Source of the DNA: Mesorhizobium tamadayense
GTDB lineage: Bacteria; Pseudomonadota; Alphaproteobacteria; Rhizobiales; Rhizobiaceae
Length of the DNA stretch: 64,000 bases
Direction: 5' to 3'
Assembly: GCF_003863365.1 (NCBI RefSeq)
Contig: NZ_RQXT01000037.1
Coordinates: 1 to 64,000, forward strand
The notes beneath the pieces were generated by a model that saw only the letters and a list, made by a program, of their open reading frames with translations, was not told where the DNA came from and searched no databases. Numbering within the stretch: position 1 is the first letter of the stretch; each line of letters begins with the position of its first letter. Shown here one piece after another: positions 38,667 to 46,791 of the stretch. The translations under genes and the position numbers were made by a program.

Positions 38667-39527
38667 TCAGCGGCGCTGATGCAAAGGCACGACCTTGTTG
38701 TCCGTGCCGAGCAGCGCGTCGATCGAAAGCGGCTCCTCGTTGAAGATCGTGCCGGCGAGCGCCGGGCGGGCGAGGTGATATCCTTGTAGGAGGTCGACGC
38801 CGCCGTCGAGCGCGACGCGCAGATGCGTGGCATGCTCGATGCCTTCGACCAGCACCTTGGCGCCGCGGTCGTGCAGCATCGAGACCAGCGGCCGGAAAAA
38901 CCGCTCGGCGGCGGCATGACGGCAGAACTCGGCGAACCAGCCGCCGTCGATCTTAATGATGTCTGGCAAAAGCAGGCCCATGCGCGCTTCGGTCGAATGT
39001 CCGGTGCCGAAATCGTCGATGGCGATGCGAACGCCGTCACGCCTCATCTCGCGCACGAGGCTTGCGAGCAGATGCTCGTCGGCCGCCTGCTCGGTGATCT
39101 CGCAGACCAGCATGGCGGGCTCGAGGCCGAAATCGCCGAGATGCCTGGTCATAAGCCGGATCTCGGCCAGCGCCCGCCCGCGATGATCGTTGATCTTCGG
39201 GTTGTAGTTGAAGAACAGGGTAAGCCCATCGACGCCGATGTTGCGGTAGTTGCCGAGATGCAGCATCCGGCACATCGTCTCGACGAACAGGCGATCCGAC
39301 GCCGGGACACCGTCGAAGAACACCGGCGGCGCCACGGGCCCCGCCGCGCGTCGCGGCTCGATCAGCGCTTCGACGGCGACAGCCCTGAGCGTCCTGCCGC
39401 GCGGCGCGAAGATCGGCTGGTAGGCGCTCCACAACCGGAACTCGCCATAGACGCCGAATTGGAGGCCGATCTCGTCGGCGAAGATCGCCTCGGCGGCATT
39501 TCGCCGCCTGTCGGGCCGCCCGGTCAT
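38667..39527 (-). CDS. EAL-domain protein (c-di-GMP phosphodiesterase-like), downstream member
   Basis: A 286-aa protein that is almost only an EAL domain. Conserved sites seen: VEALIEPRR (EAL box with the following Arg displaced), LFFNYNP, VCEITEQ, IDDFGTGHS, DIIKIDGGW, EGIEHATHL, and LLQGYHLARP. The metal and catalytic residues are thus present, so hydrolysis of c-di-GMP is possible. It has no membrane segment or sensor domain. The start overlaps the upstream EAL gene stop by an ATGA, so both are made together. Confidence 0.85.
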   Translation of the reverse strand: MTGRPDRRRNAAEAIFADEIGLQFGVYGEFRLWSAYQPIFAPRGRTLRAVAVEALIEPRRAAGPVAPPVFFDGVPASDRLFVETMCRMLHLGNYRNIGVDGLTLFFNYNPKINDHRGRALAEIRLMTRHLGDFGLEPAMLVCEITEQAADEHLLASLVREMRRDGVRIAIDDFGTGHSTEARMGLLLPDIIKIDGGWFAEFCRHAAAERFFRPLVSMLHDRGAKVLVEGIEHATHLRVALDGGVDLLQGYHLARPALAGTIFNEEPLSIDALLGTDNKVVPLHQRR

Positions 39528-40630
39528 GGCGCCACCTTGCGCCCGAACACCCGCGGCGGCCGTGCCGACGGCGCCGGAGACGAACTGGCGGCGCCCGCGG
39601 CCTTGCTCTCCTCAGCCGAGGGCACCTGCACGGTGTTGCTGAAAACGCGAAAACTGGTTGGAGCGAGTTCCGGCCGAGCAAGCACGTACCCCTGCACCAT
39701 CGAGGCGCCCGACTTCTCGGCGAGCTCCAGCTGCCAGCCTTCTTCGATGCCTTCGAAGACCGTGCGGATGCCCTGGCTTTCGAAGCTCTCGACCATCGCT
39801 GTCAGCAGCGCGAATCCCGCGCCCGACTCCATTAGCTCGGTGATCCAGTGGGCGTCGAACTTGACGATGTCCGGCCGCAATTCCTTGACGCGGTTGATGT
39901 CGGAATCGTCGGCGCCATAGTCGTCGACGGCGATGCGGAACCCGTTGGCTCTCAGCGCTTCGACAAAGCCGTAGAGCGCCTCCTGCGAAGCCGACTTCTG
40001 CTCGGTGACCTCGCACACGATGCGGCGCGGATCGATGCCGGCCTCGTGCAGCACCAGTCGCATGTCGCGCAGCGCCATGTCGGCGATGGCGCGGTCGGTG
40101 AACACCGACGGGTCGAAATTGATGAAGATGGATGCCTCTTGCGGCAGGCAGGCGCCGGCGTTGAGCAGATGCAGCGTCCTGGTCAGCGCCTCTATATGCA
40201 GCCGGTCGCCGGCCGGACAGGTGCCGAAGAAGCTCATCGGCGTCTGCGGTTCGCCGTCGCGGAACGGCCGGATCAGCCCCTCGAAGGCGACGAGCGAAAG
40301 CTTGCCCTCATTGAAAGCGAAGATCGGCTGAAAGGCGCTCTTCAGCGTGTAGATGCCCCAGACACCGGTGGAGGTGCCGTCATCATGACGGATGATAGGG
40401 GCAAGCCCGATGCTGCGCGACAAAGGTCCCTCGCTCCGCCAAGTAAGCGGAATTCGATCTGCGATCCTGCCAGCCAAGGGTTTACCGGTCGTTGATGAAT
40501 TTATAGTTGCAGCTCTCGGCACCTTGACCTCTGGATCATCCGACAATGCTTGCGCTTGGGCCGACGATGCGACATGAGAGGCGCCGCGGCCGCTCCTGGC
40601 CGCGCCATTCTCTTGGAGACGCCCTGTCAT
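39524..40630 (-). CDS. EAL-domain protein, upstream member of the pair
   Basis: Up to 368 aa. The EAL domain spans residues about 160-330: FEGLIRPFR (EGL instead of EAL), IFINFDPS, VCEVTEQK, VDDYGADDSD (loop 6 deviates from DFGTG-SS), DIVKFDAHW, FEGIEEGW, and VQGYVLARPEL. The altered loop 6 may weaken dimerisation or catalysis. The N-terminal 110 residues look unstructured. The ATG at 40630 overlaps the ATG of the divergent aminotransferase gene, so the real start may lie further in. Confidence 0.75.
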   Translation of the reverse strand: MTGRLQENGAARSGRGASHVASSAQAQALSDDPEVKVPRAATINSSTTGKPLAGRIADRIPLTWRSEGPLSRSIGLAPIIRHDDGTSTGVWGIYTLKSAFQPIFAFNEGKLSLVAFEGLIRPFRDGEPQTPMSFFGTCPAGDRLHIEALTRTLHLLNAGACLPQEASIFINFDPSVFTDRAIADMALRDMRLVLHEAGIDPRRIVCEVTEQKSASQEALYGFVEALRANGFRIAVDDYGADDSDINRVKELRPDIVKFDAHWITELMESGAGFALLTAMVESFESQGIRTVFEGIEEGWQLELAEKSGASMVQGYVLARPELAPTSFRVFSNTVQVPSAEESKAAGAASSSPAPSARPPRVFGRKVAP

Positions 40631-41831
40631 GGCCTTTCTTGCCGACGCCCTTTCCCGCGTGAAGCCTTCCGCGACCATCGCGGTGACGCAGAAAGCGCGC
40701 GAGCTGAAAAACGCCGGTCGTGACGTCATCGGCCTCGGCGCCGGCGAGCCGGACTTCGACACGCCCGACAACATCAAGAACGCGGCGATCGACGCGATCC
40801 GCCGCGGCGAGACCAAGTACCCGCCGGTTTCCGGCATCGCGCCGCTGCGCGAGGCGATCGCCAGGAAGTTCAAGCGCGAGAACAATCTGGACTACCGGCC
40901 GGAGCAGACCATCGTCGGCACCGGCGGCAAACAGATCCTGTTCAACGCCTTCATGGCGACGCTGAATCCCGGCGACGAGGTCATCATCCCGCGCCCCTAT
41001 TGGGTGAGCTACCCGGAAATGGTGGCGATCTGCGGCGGCACGTCCGTCTTTGCCGACACTTCGATCGACAATGGCTTCAAGCTGACGGCGCAGGTGCTGG
41101 AAAAGGCGATCACGCCGAAGACCAAATGGCTGCTGATGAACTCGCCGTCGAACCCGTCGGGCGCCGCTTACACCGAGAGTGAGCTCAGGGCTCTGGCCGA
41201 CGTGCTGCTGAAGCACCCGCACGTCTGGACGCTGACCGACGATATGTACGAGCACCTGACCTACGGCGACTTCGTCTTCAAGACCATCGCCGAGGTCGAG
41301 CCGAGCCTCTACGAGCGCACGCTGACCATGAACGGCGTGTCGAAAGCCTATGCCATGACCGGCTGGCGCATCGGCTATGCCGCCGGCCCCGTGCCGCTGA
41401 TCAAGGCGATGGACATGATCCAGGGTCAGCAGACCTCCGGCGCCTGCACCATCGCACAATGGGCCTCCGTCGAGGCGCTCAACGGCCCGCAGGATTTCAT
41501 TGCGAAGAACAAGGCGATCTTCCAAGGGCGGCGCGACCTCGTCGTGTCGATGCTCAACCAGGCGCGCGGCATCTCCTGTCCGTCGCCGGAAGGCGCCTTC
41601 TATGTCTATCCGTCTTGCGCTGAGCTGATCGGCAAGAAGACGAAGGCCGGCAAGGTCATCGACAGCGACGAGAGCTTCTGCTCGGAATTGCTAGAGGCTG
41701 AAGGTGTCGCGGTGGTGTTCGGCTCGGCCTTCGGCCTCGGCCCGAACTTCCGCATCTCCTACGCCACCTCGGAGGCGCTGCTGGAGGAAGCCTGCACGCG
41801 CATCCAGCGTTTTACGGCTTCGCTGACCTAA
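40629..41831 (+). CDS. aatA: aspartate aminotransferase (class I)
   Basis: A 400-aa PLP aminotransferase. PLP lysine in NGVSKAYAMTGWRIGY (about residue 238), GLGAGEPDFDTPDNIK at the start, NSPSNPSGA, and FRISYATS with the carboxylate-binding Arg near the end. This is the pattern of alphaproteobacterial AatA/AspC, which moves amino groups between aspartate and 2-oxoglutarate; arogenate/prephenate aminotransferase activity is also known in this branch. A strong terminator follows. Confidence 0.9.
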   Translation: MAFLADALSRVKPSATIAVTQKARELKNAGRDVIGLGAGEPDFDTPDNIKNAAIDAIRRGETKYPPVSGIAPLREAIARKFKRENNLDYRPEQTIVGTGGKQILFNAFMATLNPGDEVIIPRPYWVSYPEMVAICGGTSVFADTSIDNGFKLTAQVLEKAITPKTKWLLMNSPSNPSGAAYTESELRALADVLLKHPHVWTLTDDMYEHLTYGDFVFKTIAEVEPSLYERTLTMNGVSKAYAMTGWRIGYAAGPVPLIKAMDMIQGQQTSGACTIAQWASVEALNGPQDFIAKNKAIFQGRRDLVVSMLNQARGISCPSPEGAFYVYPSCAELIGKKTKAGKVIDSDESFCSELLEAEGVAVVFGSAFGLGPNFRISYATSEALLEEACTRIQRFTASLT

Positions 41832-41854
41832 GCGGCAACGTAGCCATCAATGAG

Positions 41855-41881
41855 AAAAACCCGGCTTCGCGCCGGGTTTTT
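41855..41881. terminator. intrinsic terminator, probably bidirectional
   Basis: AAAACCCGGC (41855-41864) and GCCGGGTTTT (41871-41880) make a 10-bp stem with a TTCGCG loop, flanked by an A run on one side and a T run on the other. It lies between the convergent aminotransferase and cupin genes and can serve both. Confidence 0.88.
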
Positions 41882-41889
41882 GACGGCGA

Positions 41890-42285
41890 TCAGCCGCCAT
41901 ACTGCTCGTCGGAGACCGCCTCGAGCCACTCGGCGTGAACGCCGTCCAGCGCCTCCTGCATGGCGATATGCGTCATCGTGGTATTCGGTCCGGCGCCGTG
42001 CCAGTGCTTTTCGCCCGGCGCAAAGGAGATGACGTCGCCAGCCTTGATCGCCTCGATCGGTCCGCCCCACGTCTGCGCAAGCCCGGCGCCGGCCGTGACA
42101 TAGAGCGTCTGGCCGAGCGGGTGCGTATGCCAATGGGTACGGGCCCCCGGTTCGAAGCTGACCAGCGTCGCCCTGAGCCGCGCCGGCGCCTCCTTCTCGA
42201 TGATCGGCGTCTGCAGCACCTTGCCGGTGAAATACTTCTCCGGCGCGACGATCGTCGGCACGCTGCCGCACGCAATGATCTTCAT
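41890..42285 (-). CDS. cupin-domain protein
   Basis: A 131-aa single-domain cupin. First motif: GARTHWHTHPLGQTLYVTAG, with three His and the Gly/Thr-Leu pattern. Second motif: GDVISFAPGEKHWHGAGPNTTMTHIAM. The metal ligands (His-His and a later His) are in place. Homologues are annotated as carboxymuconolactone-type or quercetinase-like proteins without firm function. The start ATG is at 42285. The 290-bp spacer up to the EF-G-like gene shows no gene. Confidence 0.83.
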   Translation of the reverse strand: MKIIACGSVPTIVAPEKYFTGKVLQTPIIEKEAPARLRATLVSFEPGARTHWHTHPLGQTLYVTAGAGLAQTWGGPIEAIKAGDVISFAPGEKHWHGAGPNTTMTHIAMQEALDGVHAEWLEAVSDEQYGG

Positions 42286-42575
42286 CGTAAAGTCCTCGAA
42301 TTGTGACGGCCGTCCAGACAGGCACGTCGGATTGGCCGCGGGAAATTGGCTCCATATCGCTTCGGGCGCAACCATGATCGGGGTCGACTGTGCGATTGTA
42401 AACCCGGCCGCGCCGAACTCCGAAGCCGGCAAGGCAAGGGCGTTCCTATTTTCCTTGCCCTCTCCGCGAACCCGTGTGACGATGGCGTTGGGCAGGCGGT
42501 GACCAACAACCCCGCCCGCGACGGCCGAACAGGCCGGCCGCCGCTCCCAGGGAAACGCCTGAGTGGAGGTCAGCC

Positions 42576-44627
42576 ATGGGTAATCGCGCCGGAGGACGAC
42601 GCACGGGACCGAAATGCATCGCCATAGTCGGTCCCTTCGCAAGCGGTAAGACAACACTTCTCGAAGCAATCCTCGCCCGCACGGGCGCCATTCCCCGCCA
42701 GAATCCCGTCTCATCGGGCAACACCGTTTCCGATCATTCGCCAGAAGCCCGTGCCCACGCCATGAGCGTCGAGGCGACCTTTGCCACCACGGAATTCATG
42801 GCCGAGCAGTTCACCTTCGTCGATTGTCCCGGCTCCATCGAATTCGCCTTCGAGGCTGAGCCGGTGCTTGCCGCCTGCGATGTCGCGGTGGTCGTGGCCG
42901 AGGCGGACGAAAAGAAGATACCCGCGCTCCAGCTCATCATGCGCAAGCTCGACGATCTCGGCGTGCCGCGCATCCTGTTCCTCAACAAGGTGGACAAGGC
43001 GATCACCGGCGTGCGCGAGACGCTGAAGATGCTGCAGCCGGCTAGCGCGGCGCCGCTGTTGCTGCGCCAGATCCCGCTGCGCAAGGACGGCGTCGTCATC
43101 GGCTCGATCGATCTCGCGCTGGAGCGCGCCTATGTCTATCGCGAATACGCCGAAAGCCAGGTCGCCGAGATTCCGGACGACGACAAGGCGCGCGAGCTCG
43201 AAGCGCGCTTCTCGATGCTGGAGACGCTCGCCGACCATGACGACCAGCTGATGGAACAGCTCCTGGAGGAGATCGAGCCGCCGAAGGACGCTATCTTCGA
43301 TGACCTTGCCGCCGACCTCCGCGCCGGCACGGTGACGCCGGTGCTGATCGGCACGGCGGAGAAAGGCAACGGCGTTCTGCGCCTGCTGAAGGCGATCCGC
43401 CACGATGCGCCGGATGTCGAGGCGACGCGCAAGCGCCTCGGCGCGCCGGACGGCAACCAGACGGTCGTGCAGGTGATGAAGACCATCCACACTGCGCATG
43501 GCGGCAAGCTGTCGGTGTCGCGGGTGCTCTCCGGGCAAGTGGCCGACGCGGCCGAGCTTTTCCTCTCCAATGGCGACACGGCGAAGGTCTCCGGCATTTA
43601 CAGGATGCTGGGCAAGGACCAGTCGAAGCAGACATCGGCCAACGCGGGCGAAACCGTGGCGCTCGGCAAGCTCGACGACGTCAAGACCGGCCAGACGCTG
43701 AGCTCGGCCAAGGGCGGCATCAAGCCTCTGGTCGTGCTGGAGCCGCCGCAGCCGGTGTTCGCCTTCGCGCTCCGCCCCAAGGAGCGCAAGGACGAGGTCA
43801 AGATGTCGTCGGCGATCCAAAGGCTTGCCGAGGAGGATCCCTCGCTCTGCCTGCATCACAACCAGGACTCCGCCGAGACCGTGCTGTCTGGGCATGGCGA
43901 AATGCACCTGCGCGTCGTGCGCGAGCGCCTGGAAGGCAAGAACCAGATCCCGATCGAAGGTCATTCGCCGGCGGTGCCTTATCGCGAAACGATCCGCAAA
44001 TCCGTGCAGCAGCGCGGCCGCCACAAGAAGCAGTCCGGCGGCCACGGCCAATTCGGCGACGTGGTGATCGAGATCAAGCCGCTGCCGCGCGGCTCAGGCT
44101 TCCAGTTCACCGACACCATCACCGGCGGTGTCGTGCCGAAAACCTACATCCAATCGGTGGAGACAGGCATTCGCGACTATCTGAAATCGGGTCCGCTCGG
44201 CTTCCCGGTGGTCGATGTGGCGGTCAACCTGTCGGACGGCTCCTACCATGCGGTCGACTCCTCCGACATGGCCTTCCAGATGGCGGCGAAGCTGGCGATG
44301 AAGGAGGGCATGGCGGCCTGTTCGCCGGTTCTGCTGGAGCCGATCATGAAGGTCGAGATCGTTACGCCTTCCGATGCGACCTCGAAGATCATTGCGTTGA
44401 TCCCGCAACGGCGCGGCCAGATCCTTGGCTATGACGCGCGGCCCGACTGGCCGGGCTGGGACGTGGTCGAGGCGACGATGCCCCAGGCCGAGATCGGCGA
44501 CCTGATCATCGAGCTGCGCTCGGCGACGGCAGGTGTCGCCAGCTACAAGGCCGCCTTCGACCATATGGCCGAACTGACCGGCCGCCTGGCCGACGAGGCG
44601 ATGAACGCCAACGGCAAGGCCGCCTGA
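42576..44627 (+). CDS. elongation factor G-like GTPase (second EF-G type)
   Basis: A 683-aa protein with the five-domain EF-G layout. GTPase sites: GPFASGKTTL (P-loop), FVDCPGSIEF in place of DTPGH-DF, and NKVDK. Domain IV carries RGRHKKQSGGHGQFGDV, and the C-terminus is MPQAEIGDLIIELRSATAG. The catalytic His of switch II is replaced by Ser and the P-loop lacks the HVDHGK form. This sets it apart from canonical FusA and puts it with FusA2-like paralogues of unclear role. GGAGG lies upstream of the start. Confidence 0.88.
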   Translation: MGNRAGGRRTGPKCIAIVGPFASGKTTLLEAILARTGAIPRQNPVSSGNTVSDHSPEARAHAMSVEATFATTEFMAEQFTFVDCPGSIEFAFEAEPVLAACDVAVVVAEADEKKIPALQLIMRKLDDLGVPRILFLNKVDKAITGVRETLKMLQPASAAPLLLRQIPLRKDGVVIGSIDLALERAYVYREYAESQVAEIPDDDKARELEARFSMLETLADHDDQLMEQLLEEIEPPKDAIFDDLAADLRAGTVTPVLIGTAEKGNGVLRLLKAIRHDAPDVEATRKRLGAPDGNQTVVQVMKTIHTAHGGKLSVSRVLSGQVADAAELFLSNGDTAKVSGIYRMLGKDQSKQTSANAGETVALGKLDDVKTGQTLSSAKGGIKPLVVLEPPQPVFAFALRPKERKDEVKMSSAIQRLAEEDPSLCLHHNQDSAETVLSGHGEMHLRVVRERLEGKNQIPIEGHSPAVPYRETIRKSVQQRGRHKKQSGGHGQFGDVVIEIKPLPRGSGFQFTDTITGGVVPKTYIQSVETGIRDYLKSGPLGFPVVDVAVNLSDGSYHAVDSSDMAFQMAAKLAMKEGMAACSPVLLEPIMKVEIVTPSDATSKIIALIPQRRGQILGYDARPDWPGWDVVEATMPQAEIGDLIIELRSATAGVASYKAAFDHMAELTGRLADEAMNANGKAA

Positions 44628-44650
44628 TCGATCTTAGGTGAGGACACGAA

Positions 44651-44686
44651 AACGGCGCCCGGATCATCCGGACGCCGTTCTTATTG
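44651..44686 (+). terminator. terminator-like hairpin after the EF-G-like gene
   Basis: AACGGCGCCCGG (from 44652) pairs with CCGGACGCCGTT (to 44680) across ATCAT, followed by CTTATT. The stem is strong and the T tract poor. Beyond it, 44690-44840 shows nothing I can name. Confidence 0.65.
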
Positions 44687-44844
44687 CGGACCGTCTTCCT
44701 GGGAGGCAACGGCAGGTCCGCCGCATCAGGAAAAATGGTTCGGACGCGGTAGCTGCCTGAGCCCGGCCTGCGCGAGTGATGCCCCCATCTCCCGAACCGA
44801 CCAACCGCGTCCTATGGTCTACTTAATCGATAGAGTGCGTCCGC

Positions 44845-44878
44845 GACATGTTACCCGATGTTACATGTCACTGTTACG
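44845..44878. promoter_or_regulatory. inverted/direct repeat cluster in the gap after the EF-G-like gene
   Basis: GACATGT (44845-44851) and ACATGTC (44864-44870) form an inverted repeat. TGTTAC recurs three times (44849, 44860, 44872) at spacings of 11 and 12 bp, about one helical turn. This looks like a protein-binding site. The regulator is not known. Confidence 0.4.
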
Positions 44879-44925
44879 TGGCTTTCGCGCACGCATTTCC
44901 GGCACCGGCGTGACCTGCAGGCAAC

Positions 44926-45045
44926 AAAAAAGCCGGATCAATAAAGATCCGGCTGAGTTTGATTGGAAGTGCCGATTAGGGCTAACCTCCAGAGGGGAAC
45001 ACTCGAGGGCGCTAATGGGAGGAGAACGCGCCCTGGAGATGAACT
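44926..45045 (-). ncRNA. candidate trans-acting small RNA with anti-Shine-Dalgarno loop
   Basis: Read on the minus strand, about 110-120 nt fold into two good hairpins. The 5' hairpin has stem CTCCAG/CTGGAG (45033-45038 with 44987-44992) and inside it GGGCGC/GCGCCC (45028-45033 with 45007-45012), closing a loop with CTCCTCCC (45017-45024). The 3' end is an 8-bp stem GCCGGATC/GATCCGGC (44932-44953) followed by six T on that strand, a textbook terminator. A TATATA box (45045-45050) sits at the right distance for a start near 45038. No protein gene fits here. The layout recalls alpha-r14/cuckoo-type rhizobial sRNAs. The rest of the gap up to 45296 shows no gene. Confidence 0.5.
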
Positions 45046-45296
45046 ATATATGTGCTCATCATGCCCAAGAAACAAGCATCTATTTTGCAACACTCGCATG
45101 CAAAAACACGCAGGCTGTGGTCCAACTCGTTCCAGGAACCGATAGGACCAGGAAAAATGTCCGAAATCATGGGCCTTTCCGAACCAAAAGCGATTGCTGA
45201 TAAGCGAAATGAGCCGTTTTTGTTCCGGAAATACGCAGAATCGTAAATGATGTGGATTCGGGCAGCCCGCGTTTATTTTTGCGGCAGGAGAGCCTG

Positions 45297-45794
45297 ATGC
45301 GAGCTTTTTCGGCAATTGCGGGCAGCGCGCTGTTCTTTGTCGCCGCCCCCGGTGTCGTCGCCGGGTTGCTCCCCTGGTTGCTGACCGACCGCTATCGCGT
45401 GCCGCAGTCCAGCGTGCCAGGTTTTGCGCCGGTCGGCTGGATCCTCGTCGTCGGCGCCACGGCGGTCTTGCTTCATTCCTTCGCGCGCTTCGCGCTCGAG
45501 GGACTGGGCACACCGGCTCCCGTGGCGCCGACCGAGAAGCTCGTTGTTGGCGGCGTCTACCGCCATGTGCGCAACCCCATGTATGTGGCGGTGCTGTTGA
45601 TCATCCTCGGCCAGGCGCTCATCTTTTCGAGCTGTGCCGTTTTCGTCTACGGCCTGATCGCCGCGGCTGCGATGATCTTGTTCGTCAAATTCTACGAAGA
45701 GCCGACGCTTGCCCGCCGCTACGGCGCCGAATACGAAGATTACCGCCGCGCCGTACCCGGCTGGCTGCCGCGGCTGACACCATGGCGCGGATAG
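45297..45794 (+). CDS. isoprenylcysteine carboxyl methyltransferase-family membrane protein
   Basis: A 165-aa protein with about four membrane segments. The C-terminal signature VVGGVYRHVRNPMYVAVLLIILGQAL, then EEPTLARRYGAEYEDYRRAVPGWLP, matches the ICMT/phospholipid methyltransferase-like family, in which RNPMY and EE-L--RYG-EY-Y bind SAM. The substrate is unknown. AGGAG upstream supports the ATG at 45297. It is convergent with lsrB. Confidence 0.83.
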   Translation: MRAFSAIAGSALFFVAAPGVVAGLLPWLLTDRYRVPQSSVPGFAPVGWILVVGATAVLLHSFARFALEGLGTPAPVAPTEKLVVGGVYRHVRNPMYVAVLLIILGQALIFSSCAVFVYGLIAAAAMILFVKFYEEPTLARRYGAEYEDYRRAVPGWLPRLTPWRG

Positions 45795-45822
45795 ACCCAA
45801 AGGGCCTGTCGAGATTCAGATG

Positions 45823-46719
45823 CTAATAAGACCAGCTACGCGCCTTGGCGATGATGAAATCGCGGAACACATGCAGCTTGGCCTGGTTCTTCATCGCGTC
45901 GGGATAGGCGAAATAGGTGTCGAAGGACGGCACCTCGGTCTCGGGCAGCAACTGGACGAGGTTAGAGTCCTTGCTGATCACGTAGTCGGGCAGCATCGCG
46001 ATGCCGGCGCCGCCCTGGACCGCACGCTTGATCGACAGGATGTCGTTGATCTGCAGCGTCGGCACCCTTTGCCCGCCTTCGAAATCGCCGACCGTCTCCA
46101 GCCAGTTCAGTTCCGACAGATGCGAGGGCACTGGCACGCCGAAGGTGACGATCCGGTGGTTTCTGAGCTCGGCGATCGAGGCCGGCTTGCCGAACTTCGC
46201 CACATAGGAAGGGGCCGCATAGAGATGGAAATGCACCGTGAACAGCCGGCGCTGGATGAGGTCCGGCTGCTGCGGCTGCCTGAGGCGAATGGCGCAATCG
46301 GCCTGGCGCATGGTCAGGTCGAGTTCCTCGTTGGCGAGGATAAGCTGCAGGCTGATCTCGGGATAGAGTTCGATGAATTCCTGCACGCGCTCGGTCAGCC
46401 AGCCGGCGCCCAGGCCCACCGTGGTCGTCACCCTGAGCACGCCGGAAGGCCGGTCCTTGGTCTCGGTCAGCCGCGACTTGATCGTCTCAAGCTTCATCAG
46501 CACGTCGTGCGCCGTGCGAAACAGCATCTCGCCCTGCTCGGTCAGCACCAGGCCCCGCGCGTGGCGGTGAAACAGCGCCACGCCGACGTCATGCTCCAGC
46601 GCGCTGACCTGCCGCGAGATAGCCGATTGCGACAGATGCAGCGTCTCGGCGGCATGGGTGAACGACCCAGCCTCCGCCGCAGCGTGAAACACGCGTAGCT
46701 TATCCCAGTCCAGCGCCAT
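45823..46719 (-). CDS. lsrB: LysR-type regulator LsrB / VtlR
   Basis: A 298-aa LysR protein starting MALDWDKLRVFHAAAEAGSF, with the helix-turn-helix AAETLHLSQSAISRQVSALE and, in the effector domain, LRVTTTVGLGAGWLTERVQEF. The sequence pattern and the place next to trxB and lrp match LsrB of Sinorhizobium and VtlR of Brucella/Agrobacterium. In those bacteria it responds to redox state through cysteines and controls LPS, redox and small-RNA genes. One cysteine is visible here (ADCAIRLRQ). It is needed for host interaction in relatives. Confidence 0.88.
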   Translation of the reverse strand: MALDWDKLRVFHAAAEAGSFTHAAETLHLSQSAISRQVSALEHDVGVALFHRHARGLVLTEQGEMLFRTAHDVLMKLETIKSRLTETKDRPSGVLRVTTTVGLGAGWLTERVQEFIELYPEISLQLILANEELDLTMRQADCAIRLRQPQQPDLIQRRLFTVHFHLYAAPSYVAKFGKPASIAELRNHRIVTFGVPVPSHLSELNWLETVGDFEGGQRVPTLQINDILSIKRAVQGGAGIAMLPDYVISKDSNLVQLLPETEVPSFDTYFAYPDAMKNQAKLHVFRDFIIAKARSWSY

Positions 46720-46791
46720 GATTCCCCTCGTGTTGCCTTTGGCGTCTGAATGAAAAATCAGGCTTTTAAACGGCTTCTCTCAGCCGATAGC

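Noticed and set aside
42286..42575. Extension of the cupin gene or an SRPBCC-like fragment upstream of it
   Set aside because: A faint resemblance (IAQSTPIMVAPEAIWSQF) to a SRPBCC start is too short to support a gene, and the cupin start at 42285 is sound.
44938..45513. A 191-residue minus-strand protein covering the small RNA region
   Set aside because: Composition is Arg/Ser-rich without family pattern; it overlaps the methyltransferase gene and a terminator.
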